DNA from: Polaribacter sp.
Lineage (GTDB): Bacteria > Bacteroidota > Bacteroidia > Flavobacteriales > Flavobacteriaceae
Direction: 5' to 3'
NCBI GenBank assembly: GCA_030731695.1
Contig: JANQTK010000011.1
Span: forward strand, 2,436-8,245
DNA length: 5,810 bases
Below the pieces are notes generated by a model, which did not search any database, was not told the DNA's origin, and saw nothing but the letters and a program-made list of their open reading frames with translations. Positions 1-5,810 of this stretch are shown in pieces. Position 1 is the first letter of the stretch. Every line of letters begins with the position of its first letter. Made by a program: the position numbers and the translations under genes.

Positions 1-1094
1 TTTTGATTGGCAATTTTATCATCTTCAAATGACCCTTTTAAATTGATATTTACTTTTAAATGATTGTCAAAAAACTTCGGATTTAAGTTTAATAAAGCAG
101 TAAGCCTTTTGTATCTTCCTGTTTTTAAATTTCCTTCTTGGTCTAAATAACCCACTGAAGCACGATATGGAAGTTTTTTAATGGCACCACTTACACTCAC
201 ATTAAATTCGGATGTAAATGCTGGTTGATAAATTTCATCTTGCCAATTGGTATTTGCAGTTCCTAATGGGGTTCTACTTGTTCCAAGCGTATTTACAACG
301 GCTCTATATTCATCTGCGCTTAAAACATCTGCATTTCTGATGATTGTTGAAACTCTAGTATTTGTGGTGATATTTACTTTGAATTCGTCAATACTTCCTT
401 TTTTAGTGGTGATAATTACAACACCATTAGAAGCTCTTGAACCGTAAATTGCTGCAGAAGAAGCATCTTTTAAAACGGTAAAACTTTCAATGTCATTTGG
501 ATTTAATTGACTCAAAATTCCAGGACCATTATTTGAACCTTCAATCGGAATTCCATCAATAATAAATAACGGATTGTTTGTCGCGCTTAAAGATGAACCA
601 CCTCGTATTAAAATAGAACTTCCAGCACCTGGTCTTCCTCCAGATGGCGTTATTTGTACTCCTGGTAATTTGTTGGCAACTAAATTTTCAACATTGGTTG
701 CAGGAATGTCTTGAAAATCTTTTTCGCTAATACTTGCTACAGAGCCTGTTAAATCTTTCTTTTTTTGAGTTCCATAACCAATTAATACAATTTCATTCAA
801 ACTTTCAGCTTCTTCTGCCAATAAAATATTTATATTGGATGAAGTCACTTTCAATTCTTCACTTTTATAACCTAAATACGAAAACACTAAAACATCTCCC
901 ATACTTGCTTTGATGGAATATTCACCATTAAAATCTGAAATACTACCAATTGTAGTTCCCTTTATAATGACACTTACTCCAGGCAAAGGTGTATTTGAAC
1001 TTTTTTCTTTCACAATTCCACTTACAGTAATTTTTTGTGCATGTGATACCATTGAAAAACTCAGTAACACAAATAGACAGATTTTTAGTTTCAT
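1..1094 (-). CDS. SusC/RagA-family TonB-dependent outer-membrane transporter (N-terminal part, truncated by window edge)
   Basis: This is the N-terminal part of an outer-membrane channel that, with a SusD-like lipoprotein, imports oligosaccharides using TonB energy. The reading frame is unbroken from an ATG at 1094 for 364 codons to the left edge; family members are usually about 1000 residues, so most of the barrel is missing. Visible in order: a signal peptide (about residues 1-19, ending SHA-Q), a CarboxypepD_reg-like domain (about 22-95, with LPGVSVIIKGT and DFNGEYSI), the EIVLIGYGTQKKKDLTGSV segment at 101-119 that precedes the plug, and the plug (about 120-233). The plug holds LFIIDGIPIEG (176-186) and VLKDASSAAIYGSRASNG (207-224), the hallmark SusC/RagA signature. 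No STN domain lies between the signal peptide and the carboxypeptidase-like domain. The start follows an A-rich leader with no clear Shine-Dalgarno, as is normal in Bacteroidota. It lies 217 bp downstream of a same-strand HTCS gene, which probably activates it. A susD homologue is expected next, outside the window. The substrate is unknown. Confidence 0.95.
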   Translation of the reverse strand, partial: MKLKICLFVLLSFSMVSHAQKITVSGIVKEKSSNTPLPGVSVIIKGTTIGSISDFNGEYSIKASMGDVLVFSYLGYKSEELKVTSSNINILLAEEAESLNEIVLIGYGTQKKKDLTGSVASISEKDFQDIPATNVENLVANKLPGVQITPSGGRPGAGSSILIRGGSSLSATNNPLFIIDGIPIEGSNNGPGILSQLNPNDIESFTVLKDASSAAIYGSRASNGVVIITTKKGSIDEFKVNITTNTRVSTIIRNADVLSADEYRAVVNTLGTSRTPLGTANTNWQDEIYQPAFTSEFNVSVSGAIKKLPYRASVGYLDQEGNLKTGRYKRLTALLNLNPKFFDNHLKVNINLKGSFEDDKIANQ

Positions 1095-1121
1095 TCTTTT
1101 TAGTCTTTTCTATTGATTAAG

Positions 1122-1129
1122 CAAACCAA
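1122..1129 (-). promoter_or_regulatory. Possible -7 element of the susC-like promoter (weak)
   Basis: On the minus strand this reads TTGGTTTG, one base from the Bacteroidota -7 consensus TAnnTTTG. It would place the transcription start about 20 nt before the ATG at 1094. No TTTG-type -33 element lies 19-21 bp upstream. That may be expected for a promoter that needs an activator, but it also means this site could be chance. It overlaps the hairpin at 1125-1142, and the two readings may be mutually exclusive. Confidence 0.22.
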
Positions 1130-1142
1130 CTTATTTGTTGGT
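1125..1142 (-). repeat. Inverted repeat upstream of the susC-like gene
   Basis: Perfect 6-bp arms (ACCAAC / GTTGGT) flank a 6-nt AT-only spacer, ending about 30 nt before the susC-like start codon. If transcribed it could form a small leader hairpin. As DNA it could be a short dimeric site. No T-tract follows, so it is not a terminator. Three G-C pairs in so AT-rich a gap make it mildly notable, but arms this short can arise by chance. Confidence 0.3.
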
Positions 1143-1219
1143 ATTTTTGGTTGATTGTTAAATTGAAAAAAAAATCAAGTATTGATCATTTTCTCTTACA
1201 ATGATATTGGAAAATAGCG

Positions 1220-1234
1220 TTTTGGGGCGGGGTC
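1220..1234. other. G-rich block in AT-rich regulatory gap
   Basis: Two GGGG runs separated by one C (1224-1232) sit inside TTTTGGGGCGGGGTC, in a gap that is otherwise mostly A and T. The block is directly next to the candidate operator at 1236-1278, on its susC-proximal side, about 130 bp upstream of the susC-like start. Only two G-runs are present, so an intramolecular G-quadruplex is not supported. It could be part of a regulator-binding site; this is inference from its position and composition only. Confidence 0.35.
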
Positions 1235-1235
1235 A

Positions 1236-1278
1236 AATTCATTCAATGAGTAGGAAGAATTCATTGATTTGATGAATT
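1236..1278. promoter_or_regulatory. Candidate HTCS operator: 22-bp-phased direct repeat with palindromes
   Basis: AATTCATT occurs at 1236-1243 and again at 1258-1265, exactly 22 bp apart, close to two helical turns. The first copy overlaps the palindrome TCATT-C-AATGA (1239-1249). The second is the left arm of AATTCAT-N7-ATGAATT (1258-1278). Same-face direct repeats about 21 bp apart are a known binding geometry for AraC-type regulators, and the adjacent gene encodes an HTCS ending in an AraC-type domain. The location, between the HTCS stop and the susC-like gene and about 140-185 bp upstream of its ATG, suits an activator site. Function is inferred. AT-rich sequence yields such repeats easily, so confidence is moderate at best. 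Confidence 0.4.
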
Positions 1279-1311
1279 TGCAATACATTAAGGGTAATTT
1301 ACCACAAATTT

Positions 1312-4300
1312 TTACATTTTTGTGGATACAAAGTCTGATGGATTTTTTTTGAATTTTTGTTTGAAGAGTTTGCTAAAATATTTTCGATCAGAATAGCCAA
1401 CTTTATAACAAGCTTCAGAAACAGAATAACCCATTTCTTGAATCAATTGTTTGGCGATTGAAAGCCTGTAATCTCTATAAAATTCAACAAATGTTAAGCC
1501 AGTTAAGGCTTTGATTTTTTTGTACATTGCTGAGTGACTTATATTTAATTCTTCAGCAATCAATTGCGCATTTAAGTTGTTTGACTGTATATTTTCTTCT
1601 AACGATTTGTATAGTTTTTCTAAGAAAATTTGATCTTGTGAATTGATGGTTAATTCTTTAGGATTTAACAAACTATTGTTCACAAACTTTTCTTTGAGAA
1701 GTTTTCTGTTGGATAGTAGATTCTTAATTCTACTCAATAAAAAATCTTCGTTATAAGGCTTAATGATGTATTCATCAGCACCCGTTTCAAAACCTTCTAA
1801 TTTGTCTTCATCTGCTGTTTTTGCCGTTAAAATAATAATTGGAATGTGGCTTGTAATTCCGTTTTTCTTTATTTTTTTTGACAATTCAATACCATCCATT
1901 TTTGGCATCATCCAATCGCTAATAATCAAATCCGGAATTTCAGTTGAAGCTTTTTTCAATCCGTCTTCACCATCAAAAGACTGCAAAATTTCATAAGATT
2001 CTTGTTCTAAAATCTCTTTCAGTGATTCTTGAATTTCTAGATTGTCTTCGATAATTAAAATGCGTATTTTTTTCTTATTTTTTTTAGAAATTTTCTTTTC
2101 AAGTTGGTCAATAGTTTTTGTGTTGTTTTCTGCATCAAGTAGGTTGTTTTCTAACGAATTAAAATGTGCATTCCCTTTTAAAATGCGAACTTCAAAAGTG
2201 CTTCCTTTTTTGTACTGACTTTGTACCTGTATGGTTGCTTTGTGCAATTCAACCACATCTTTTACGATTGCCAAGCCCAACCCAAAACCACGATTATTTT
2301 TAGATTGAACATTTTTTACTTGATAAAATCGATTGAATATTTTTTTCAATTCATCTGATGAAATTCCTATTCCATTGTCTTTTACAGTAAGAATAACTTC
2401 GTTAGAAGTTTCTTCAATTATAACCTCAATTTCACCTTGATCATTCGTAAATTTAATTGCGTTAGAAATTAAATTGAACACTACTTTTTCCAATTGATTT
2501 CTGTCAAACCACAAAAAAATCGAATTTAAATCGCTTTTAAAATTGTATTTTATAGTTCTATCCAACGCAATGTCAGAGAACGAAACATAAATTTCTTTGA
2601 CAAATGATATAAACTCATTTTTTGACACATTCAATACAATTTCATTGGATTCTAATTTCCGAACATCCAACAATTCATTGACCAAACGTAGCAACAAATC
2701 GCTATTTCTTCTGATGGTGTGAGCTGCTTTTATTTGTTTACTATCTTTAAGATTATTGGTATCAAAAAGTCGATTAATTGAACTGATAATTAGCGTTACA
2801 GGCGTTCTAATTTCATGAGAAATATTTGTAAAAAACTGTTGTTTTAAGTTGTATAATTCTGTGTCTTTTTCGTGCGCAAATTTTTCTAATTCGAGCGTGT
2901 TTTTTAGTCTTGCCCAAGAAATACTATTTTTTCTGAAGAGGTATAAAAAGAATAAAATCAAGAAAAAATACAAAAGATAAGCCCACCAAGTTAGCCAAAA
3001 TGGACTCAAAATTCTTATTTGAATTGCAGTATATTCATCATTCCAATTGGCACCAATTTCTCTACTTTTCACCATAAAAGTATAATCTCCAGGTGCTAAA
3101 CTTGTAAAAGTTGCTGTTCTATCTTTACCAATTGTTCTCCAATCTTTTTCGAAATTTTCCATTTTAATGGCGTATTCACAATTGTCTGAAAACGGGAATT
3201 TTAGTGCAGAAAATTCGAAGGTGATTACATTTTGAAAGTGTTTTAAAGTAATGTCTTTTTCAAGTTCTATATTCTTTTTTAAAATTCCATTTTCGCTAAT
3301 GGTAACCTCTTTGTTGAATAATTTAAAGTTTCTAATTTTTACTTTGGGTTGTGAATTTTCATTAATAATTGTTTCAGGATTAAATTTTAAAACGCCATTA
3401 ATTCCTCCAAAATATAAAAGTCCATCAACATCTTTAAAACTTGAATTGATGTGAAAATCACCAGATAAACTCGAAAATGTATTGAAAGTATTGGAAGAAT
3501 AATCAAACTTTACAATGCCACTTTTACTTCCAAACCAAATGTTATGTCCATCGTCTTCAAGAATGGAAGTAATTGTTCTATATTTTACATTTTGATACTC
3601 ATCAAATCGTTCAATATTTTTAGTTTTCAAATTCATTCTGTTAATTCCATCGCCAGAAGTTCCAATCCATAAATACCCTCTTTTGTCTTTTAAAATCGAA
3701 AAAAGATTGTTGTTACTTATTGAATTTGAATCGTTTTCGTTAAAAGTAAAGGTTTCAATTTGTGTTGTTTTGATGTTAAAAACATTCAAACCACCACCAT
3801 AAGAAGCAATCCAAATGTTGTCTTTATCTTTTAAAATGGAAATTAAATTATTGTTTGGAAAGTTAAATCTGGTAAAAGTATTTTTTTTGATGTTCAAATA
3901 ATTCAATCCTCCACCCCAAGTTGCAATCCATAAATTCTGATTTTCATCTTCTACAATATCTCTGACATCATTAAAACTTAAGGAGTTATTATTTGAAATA
4001 TCATTTACAAATTGTGTTATTTTTTTGGTTTTGTAATCAAATTTCAATAAACCATTTCCATAAGTTCCTAACCAAAAATTGCCATCTTTGGTTTGAATTA
4101 TTTTTTGAATGTATTTTGCTTTGACAATAGATTCATTTAAAAAGTCAACACTAAGATTTTTTTTGTTGAAAATATTCAAACCTTCTCCATCCAATCCTAA
4201 AAAAATGTTCTCTGAATTTTGAAATATAGACAATACAGGATTTGGATTTTTCCCAACAAAATCGCTAAAAATCATCTCTGTTTGACTCTTGTTATCCAAA

Positions 4301-5313
4301 ATACTAATGCCATTCCAAGCAGTTCCAATCCAAATATTTGAGTTGTCATCTTCTGTAATAACATAAATTGCGTTTCCAGCTAAAGAGCTTTTTAGTTGAG
4401 AGTTGTATTTGTAATTATTGATAATTGGTTCTTTGCTATTGGGATGTTTCAATTCAAAAAGTCCAAAACCATCTGTGCCAACCCATAAATTTCCTTTACT
4501 ATCTTTTTTCATAGAACGGATATTGTTGAATTTTTCACCCAACAATTTATTTTCTTTAAAAAAATTGGAAACAGTAAAGTTTTTTAAATCAATACTCAAT
4601 AAACCTGCACCTGAAGTTCCTGCTAAAATTTTGTCTGAATTTAGTTCAGCAAACGCGTTAACTGTGCCAGAAATAAATTCATTGTCTTTGATTACATTTT
4701 TATATTTTAGAGTATGTGTATCAAATAATAAAATTCCTGATGAAAAAGTTCCTATCCACAATCTATTGTTTGAATCCTCGTAAATACTAATTACATTCAG
4801 CGTTTTTTTATCAATTGTTGGATAATTATAAAATTTATTTGTTTCAAAATCATACAGAGATAACCCCTTTTCTGTACCAATCCAAAGCTTTCCACTAGAG
4901 TCTTCAATCAATGTGTTGATTCTGTTTGATATAATTGAAAATGGATTTTTAGCATCGTTTTTGAACGAAATAAACGTGTCATTTAATTTGTCATACAAGT
5001 TTAAACCTCCACCATAAGTAGTTAACCAAAGTTGATTTTTGCGATCTAAATACAATCCAGAAATGTCATTTGACACAATATTACTATTCTGTTTGCTGTA
5101 TATCTTCATGCTATGACCATCATATCTGTTGAGGCCATATTGCGTGCTAATCCAAACAAATCCGTTTTCTTCTTTTGCAATTCCTGTAATTCTAGAACTT
5201 GATAATCCTTGAGTTTGATCTATTTTTTGAAAAATAGGTTGTGTTTGTGCAAAATATTTCGACACAAATAATCCAAAAAATGATAATAAAAAAAAGTGTT
5301 TCAGAAATTTCAA
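1312..5313 (-). CDS. Hybrid two-component system (HTCS) sensor/regulator of a polysaccharide utilization locus
   Basis: A one-protein signalling system in the inner membrane that senses a periplasmic glycan fragment and controls transcription. Numbered from the TTG at 5313 it has 1333 residues, normal for HTCSs. Order: signal peptide (about 1-23, KFLKHFF...KYFAQ); fourteen Reg_prop blades (about 37-645, repeating WIGT-x-x-GL-x-x-YD), forming two seven-bladed propellers; Y_Y_Y domain (about 708-770); one membrane helix (about 774-793); HisKA with phospho-acceptor His833 in NISHEIRTP; HATPase_c with N-box Asn951, DNGIG at 979-983 and GFGLGL at 1009-1014; receiver (about 1084-1199) with Glu1089/Asp1090, phospho-acceptor Asp1133, Thr1163 and Lys1185; and a C-terminal AraC-type double helix-turn-helix (about 1241-1330). 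All catalytic residues are present. The frame is open upstream to 5412 and a TTG at 5394 would add 27 residues. I prefer 5313 because it puts the signal peptide at the very N-terminus; no in-frame ATG exists before it. The likely target is the downstream susC-like gene. Confidence 0.95.
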   Translation of the reverse strand: MKFLKHFFLLSFFGLFVSKYFAQTQPIFQKIDQTQGLSSSRITGIAKEENGFVWISTQYGLNRYDGHSMKIYSKQNSNIVSNDISGLYLDRKNQLWLTTYGGGLNLYDKLNDTFISFKNDAKNPFSIISNRINTLIEDSSGKLWIGTEKGLSLYDFETNKFYNYPTIDKKTLNVISIYEDSNNRLWIGTFSSGILLFDTHTLKYKNVIKDNEFISGTVNAFAELNSDKILAGTSGAGLLSIDLKNFTVSNFFKENKLLGEKFNNIRSMKKDSKGNLWVGTDGFGLFELKHPNSKEPIINNYKYNSQLKSSLAGNAIYVITEDDNSNIWIGTAWNGISILDNKSQTEMIFSDFVGKNPNPVLSIFQNSENIFLGLDGEGLNIFNKKNLSVDFLNESIVKAKYIQKIIQTKDGNFWLGTYGNGLLKFDYKTKKITQFVNDISNNNSLSFNDVRDIVEDENQNLWIATWGGGLNYLNIKKNTFTRFNFPNNNLISILKDKDNIWIASYGGGLNVFNIKTTQIETFTFNENDSNSISNNNLFSILKDKRGYLWIGTSGDGINRMNLKTKNIERFDEYQNVKYRTITSILEDDGHNIWFGSKSGIVKFDYSSNTFNTFSSLSGDFHINSSFKDVDGLLYFGGINGVLKFNPETIINENSQPKVKIRNFKLFNKEVTISENGILKKNIELEKDITLKHFQNVITFEFSALKFPFSDNCEYAIKMENFEKDWRTIGKDRTATFTSLAPGDYTFMVKSREIGANWNDEYTAIQIRILSPFWLTWWAYLLYFFLILFFLYLFRKNSISWARLKNTLELEKFAHEKDTELYNLKQQFFTNISHEIRTPVTLIISSINRLFDTNNLKDSKQIKAAHTIRRNSDLLLRLVNELLDVRKLESNEIVLNVSKNEFISFVKEIYVSFSDIALDRTIKYNFKSDLNSIFLWFDRNQLEKVVFNLISNAIKFTNDQGEIEVIIEETSNEVILTVKDNGIGISSDELKKIFNRFYQVKNVQSKNNRGFGLGLAIVKDVVELHKATIQVQSQYKKGSTFEVRILKGNAHFNSLENNLLDAENNTKTIDQLEKKISKKNKKKIRILIIEDNLEIQESLKEILEQESYEILQSFDGEDGLKKASTEIPDLIISDWMMPKMDGIELSKKIKKNGITSHIPIIILTAKTADEDKLEGFETGADEYIIKPYNEDFLLSRIKNLLSNRKLLKEKFVNNSLLNPKELTINSQDQIFLEKLYKSLEENIQSNNLNAQLIAEELNISHSAMYKKIKALTGLTFVEFYRDYRLSIAKQLIQEMGYSVSEACYKVGYSDRKYFSKLFKQKFKKNPSDFVSTKM

Positions 5314-5484
5314 AATACCATGAATTGATTGTGATTTTTTAAAATGAATTTCAACTACAAGATCAATTTTAATAAATTTTATAAAGTAGGACAATTTAAG
5401 ATTTTTAGGGTGTCAAATTCTGATTTTTGGTGAATTAATTTTATAAGGCAGATAAAATGGTAAAAATGGATGTTTTCAGTTGTG

Positions 5485-5505
5485 AAATAAAACCTTGTTT
5501 TATTT
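5485..5505. repeat. Perfect 9-bp-arm inverted repeat in the divergent intergenic region
   Basis: AAATAAAAC and GTTTTATTT flank a 3-nt CTT spacer. On the plus strand the right arm runs on into a T-tract to 5509, so the shape resembles an intrinsic terminator, but each stem has only one G-C pair and would be weak. It lies between the HTCS start (5313) and the -7 element of the lipoprotein gene (5573). It could be an operator for a dimeric regulator, a weak terminator for plus-strand antisense transcripts across the HTCS gene, or chance in AT-rich DNA. Apart from this repeat I see no clear HTCS promoter in 5314-5572. Confidence 0.4.
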
Positions 5506-5572
5506 TTTTAAATTCCCAACAATTCTCTTAATATTTTATCAATTCTGGCACTTTTCTTGTTAAAAGATTTCT

Positions 5573-5580
5573 TATTTTTG
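5573..5580 (+). promoter_or_regulatory. Bacteroidota-type -7 promoter element for the lipoprotein gene
   Basis: TATTTTTG matches TAnnTTTG, the -7 element of Bacteroidota housekeeping promoters, in full. It predicts a transcription start near 5586 and a leader of about 20 nt before the ATG at 5607. No TTTG is found at the expected -33 spacing; the nearest TTG (5557-5559) is only 13 bp upstream. The promoter is plausible but its -33 half is poor. Confidence 0.5.
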
Positions 5581-5584
5581 AAAG

Positions 5585-5602
5585 ACAATCTACACAATCT
5601 AC
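5585..5602 (+). repeat. Perfect 9-bp tandem duplication in the lipoprotein leader
   Basis: ACAATCTAC is present twice, back to back (5585-5593 and 5594-5602). It ends 4 nt before the ATG at 5607 and begins at about the predicted transcription start. It therefore makes up almost the whole predicted untranslated leader, where a ribosome binding site would otherwise be sought. It may be a replication-slippage duplication that sets leader length. Confidence 0.5.
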
Positions 5603-5606
5603 TTCT

Positions 5607-5810
5607 ATGAAAACGAAATACTTATTTCCATTAATCACTGTTTTTTTGGTCATTATTTCTTGTACTAAAGACAACATACAACCCAATAATATTTTTAAAT
5701 TTAAAGAATACATCAAGTTTACGACATCAGGAATTGTTTCTGTTGAAGAAAAAATTACGGTGAATCTTGCCAAAGATGTAGATGGTTGGGAACCAAATCA
5801 AGAAATTACT
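5607..5810 (+). CDS. Lipoprotein, probable alpha-2-macroglobulin family (N-terminal fragment, truncated by window edge)
   Basis: The frame is open from the ATG at 5607 through 68 codons to the right edge. It starts with a lipoprotein signal peptide: MKTK, a hydrophobic stretch, then a lipobox ending IIS-Cys19. The mature part has FKEYIKFTTSGIVSVEEKI (31-49) followed by TVNLAKDVDGWEPNQE. The pattern 'Y-I-x-x-x-TSG-x-[IV]-S' plus a 'V-x-[LF]-A-x-x-V' strand resembles the first macroglobulin-like domain of the large Bacteroidota alpha-2-macroglobulin lipoproteins. Those proteins are thought to trap or inhibit proteases at the cell envelope and are usually over 1500 residues, so only a few percent is visible. 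The family call comes from recalled sequence resemblance over about 40 residues and is moderate. The lipoprotein call is firm. The Cys is followed by TKDN, which partly resembles surface-export signals. The gene is divergent from the HTCS, has its own -7 element, and is probably not part of the PUL. Confidence 0.62.
   Translation, partial: MKTKYLFPLITVFLVIISCTKDNIQPNNIFKFKEYIKFTTSGIVSVEEKITVNLAKDVDGWEPNQEIT

Noticed and set aside
247..447. Plus-strand open frame opposite the susC-like plug region
   Set aside because: It is antisense to the conserved SusC plug signature and has no independent coding evidence. The similar short plus-strand frames at 910-1116, 1763-1996 and 3251-3454 were rejected for the same reason.
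1174..1186. Inverted repeat ATCAA-GTA-TTGAT in the susC-like upstream gap
   Set aside because: Five-bp AT-rich arms are expected by chance in this composition, and the position gives no extra support.
1293..1303. Palindrome GGTAA-T-TTACC just after the HTCS stop, considered as a terminator
   Set aside because: The single-base spacer leaves only about a 3-bp stem when folded as RNA, and there is no T-tract on the minus-strand transcript. It might be a protein site, but nothing else supports that. No convincing terminator was seen between the HTCS and susC-like genes, so some read-through is possible.
4418..4783. 121-codon plus-strand open frame inside the HTCS gene
   Set aside because: It is antisense to the propeller repeats, and its sequence is the complement of well-conserved blade codons. 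Low-complexity Ser/Phe/Leu/Pro content is typical of a shadow frame.
5288..5295. Run of eight A (T on the coding strand) in the HTCS signal-peptide region, considered as a phase-variation tract
   Set aside because: Such runs are common in this AT-rich sequence. The frame is intact here, and the only nearby out-of-frame ATG (5321) terminates before reaching the tract, so slippage would only inactivate the gene.
5411..5417. TTTGACA on the minus strand, considered as a -33/-35 element for the HTCS gene
   Set aside because: No TAnnTTTG or TATAAT-like element lies at proper spacing downstream; the nearest candidates are about 15 or 25 bp away. The HTCS promoter is left unassigned.
5528..5773. 81-codon minus-strand open frame across the intergenic region and lipoprotein start
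   Set aside because: It has no recognisable domain and is antisense to a frame with a clear lipoprotein signal peptide and family resemblance. It also covers the -7 element and tandem repeat. It is best explained as a shadow.

Overview
The window is AT-rich (roughly 30% GC by eye) and looks like a Bacteroidota chromosome, most likely a marine-type member of the Flavobacteriaceae. The evidence is the pairing of a SusC/RagA outer-membrane transporter with a hybrid two-component system, the A-rich leaders without Shine-Dalgarno sequences, a TAnnTTTG-type -7 promoter element, and a Bacteroidota-style lipoprotein. Genus-level placement is not possible from this sequence.

Layout: (1) 1-1094, minus strand: the N-terminal 364 codons of a SusC/RagA-family TonB-dependent transporter. 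The gene runs off the left edge. (2) 1095-1311: a 217-bp regulatory gap. It holds a 22-bp-phased direct repeat with overlapping palindromes (1236-1278), an isolated G-rich block (1220-1234) and a small leader hairpin (1125-1142). (3) 1312-5313, minus strand: one large complete hybrid two-component system (HTCS) gene. It fuses a two-propeller periplasmic sensor, Y_Y_Y domain, membrane helix, histidine kinase, receiver and AraC-type DNA-binding domain. The reading frame is open upstream to 5412 but has no ATG before the signal peptide; the start appears to be TTG. (4) 5314-5606: a divergent intergenic region with a 9-bp-arm inverted repeat, a TAnnTTTG element and a perfect 9-bp tandem duplication. 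(5) 5607-5810, plus strand: the first 68 codons of a lipoprotein resembling the N-terminus of Bacteroidota alpha-2-macroglobulins. It is cut by the right edge.

How the parts fit: the HTCS and the SusC-like gene lie in the same direction, regulator first. This is the classic head of a polysaccharide utilization locus (PUL). The HTCS would sense a glycan breakdown product in the periplasm and activate the susC(-susD) operon through sites in the 217-bp gap. The SusC-like protein lacks an N-terminal STN signalling domain, which agrees with control by an HTCS rather than by an anti-sigma/ECF sigma pair. The divergent lipoprotein gene probably marks the edge of the PUL. The glycan substrate cannot be inferred because susD and the enzymes lie beyond the left edge. 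I found no tRNA, rRNA, CRISPR, insertion sequence or clearly novel system. The most interesting items are the candidate HTCS operator and the unusual start of the HTCS gene.
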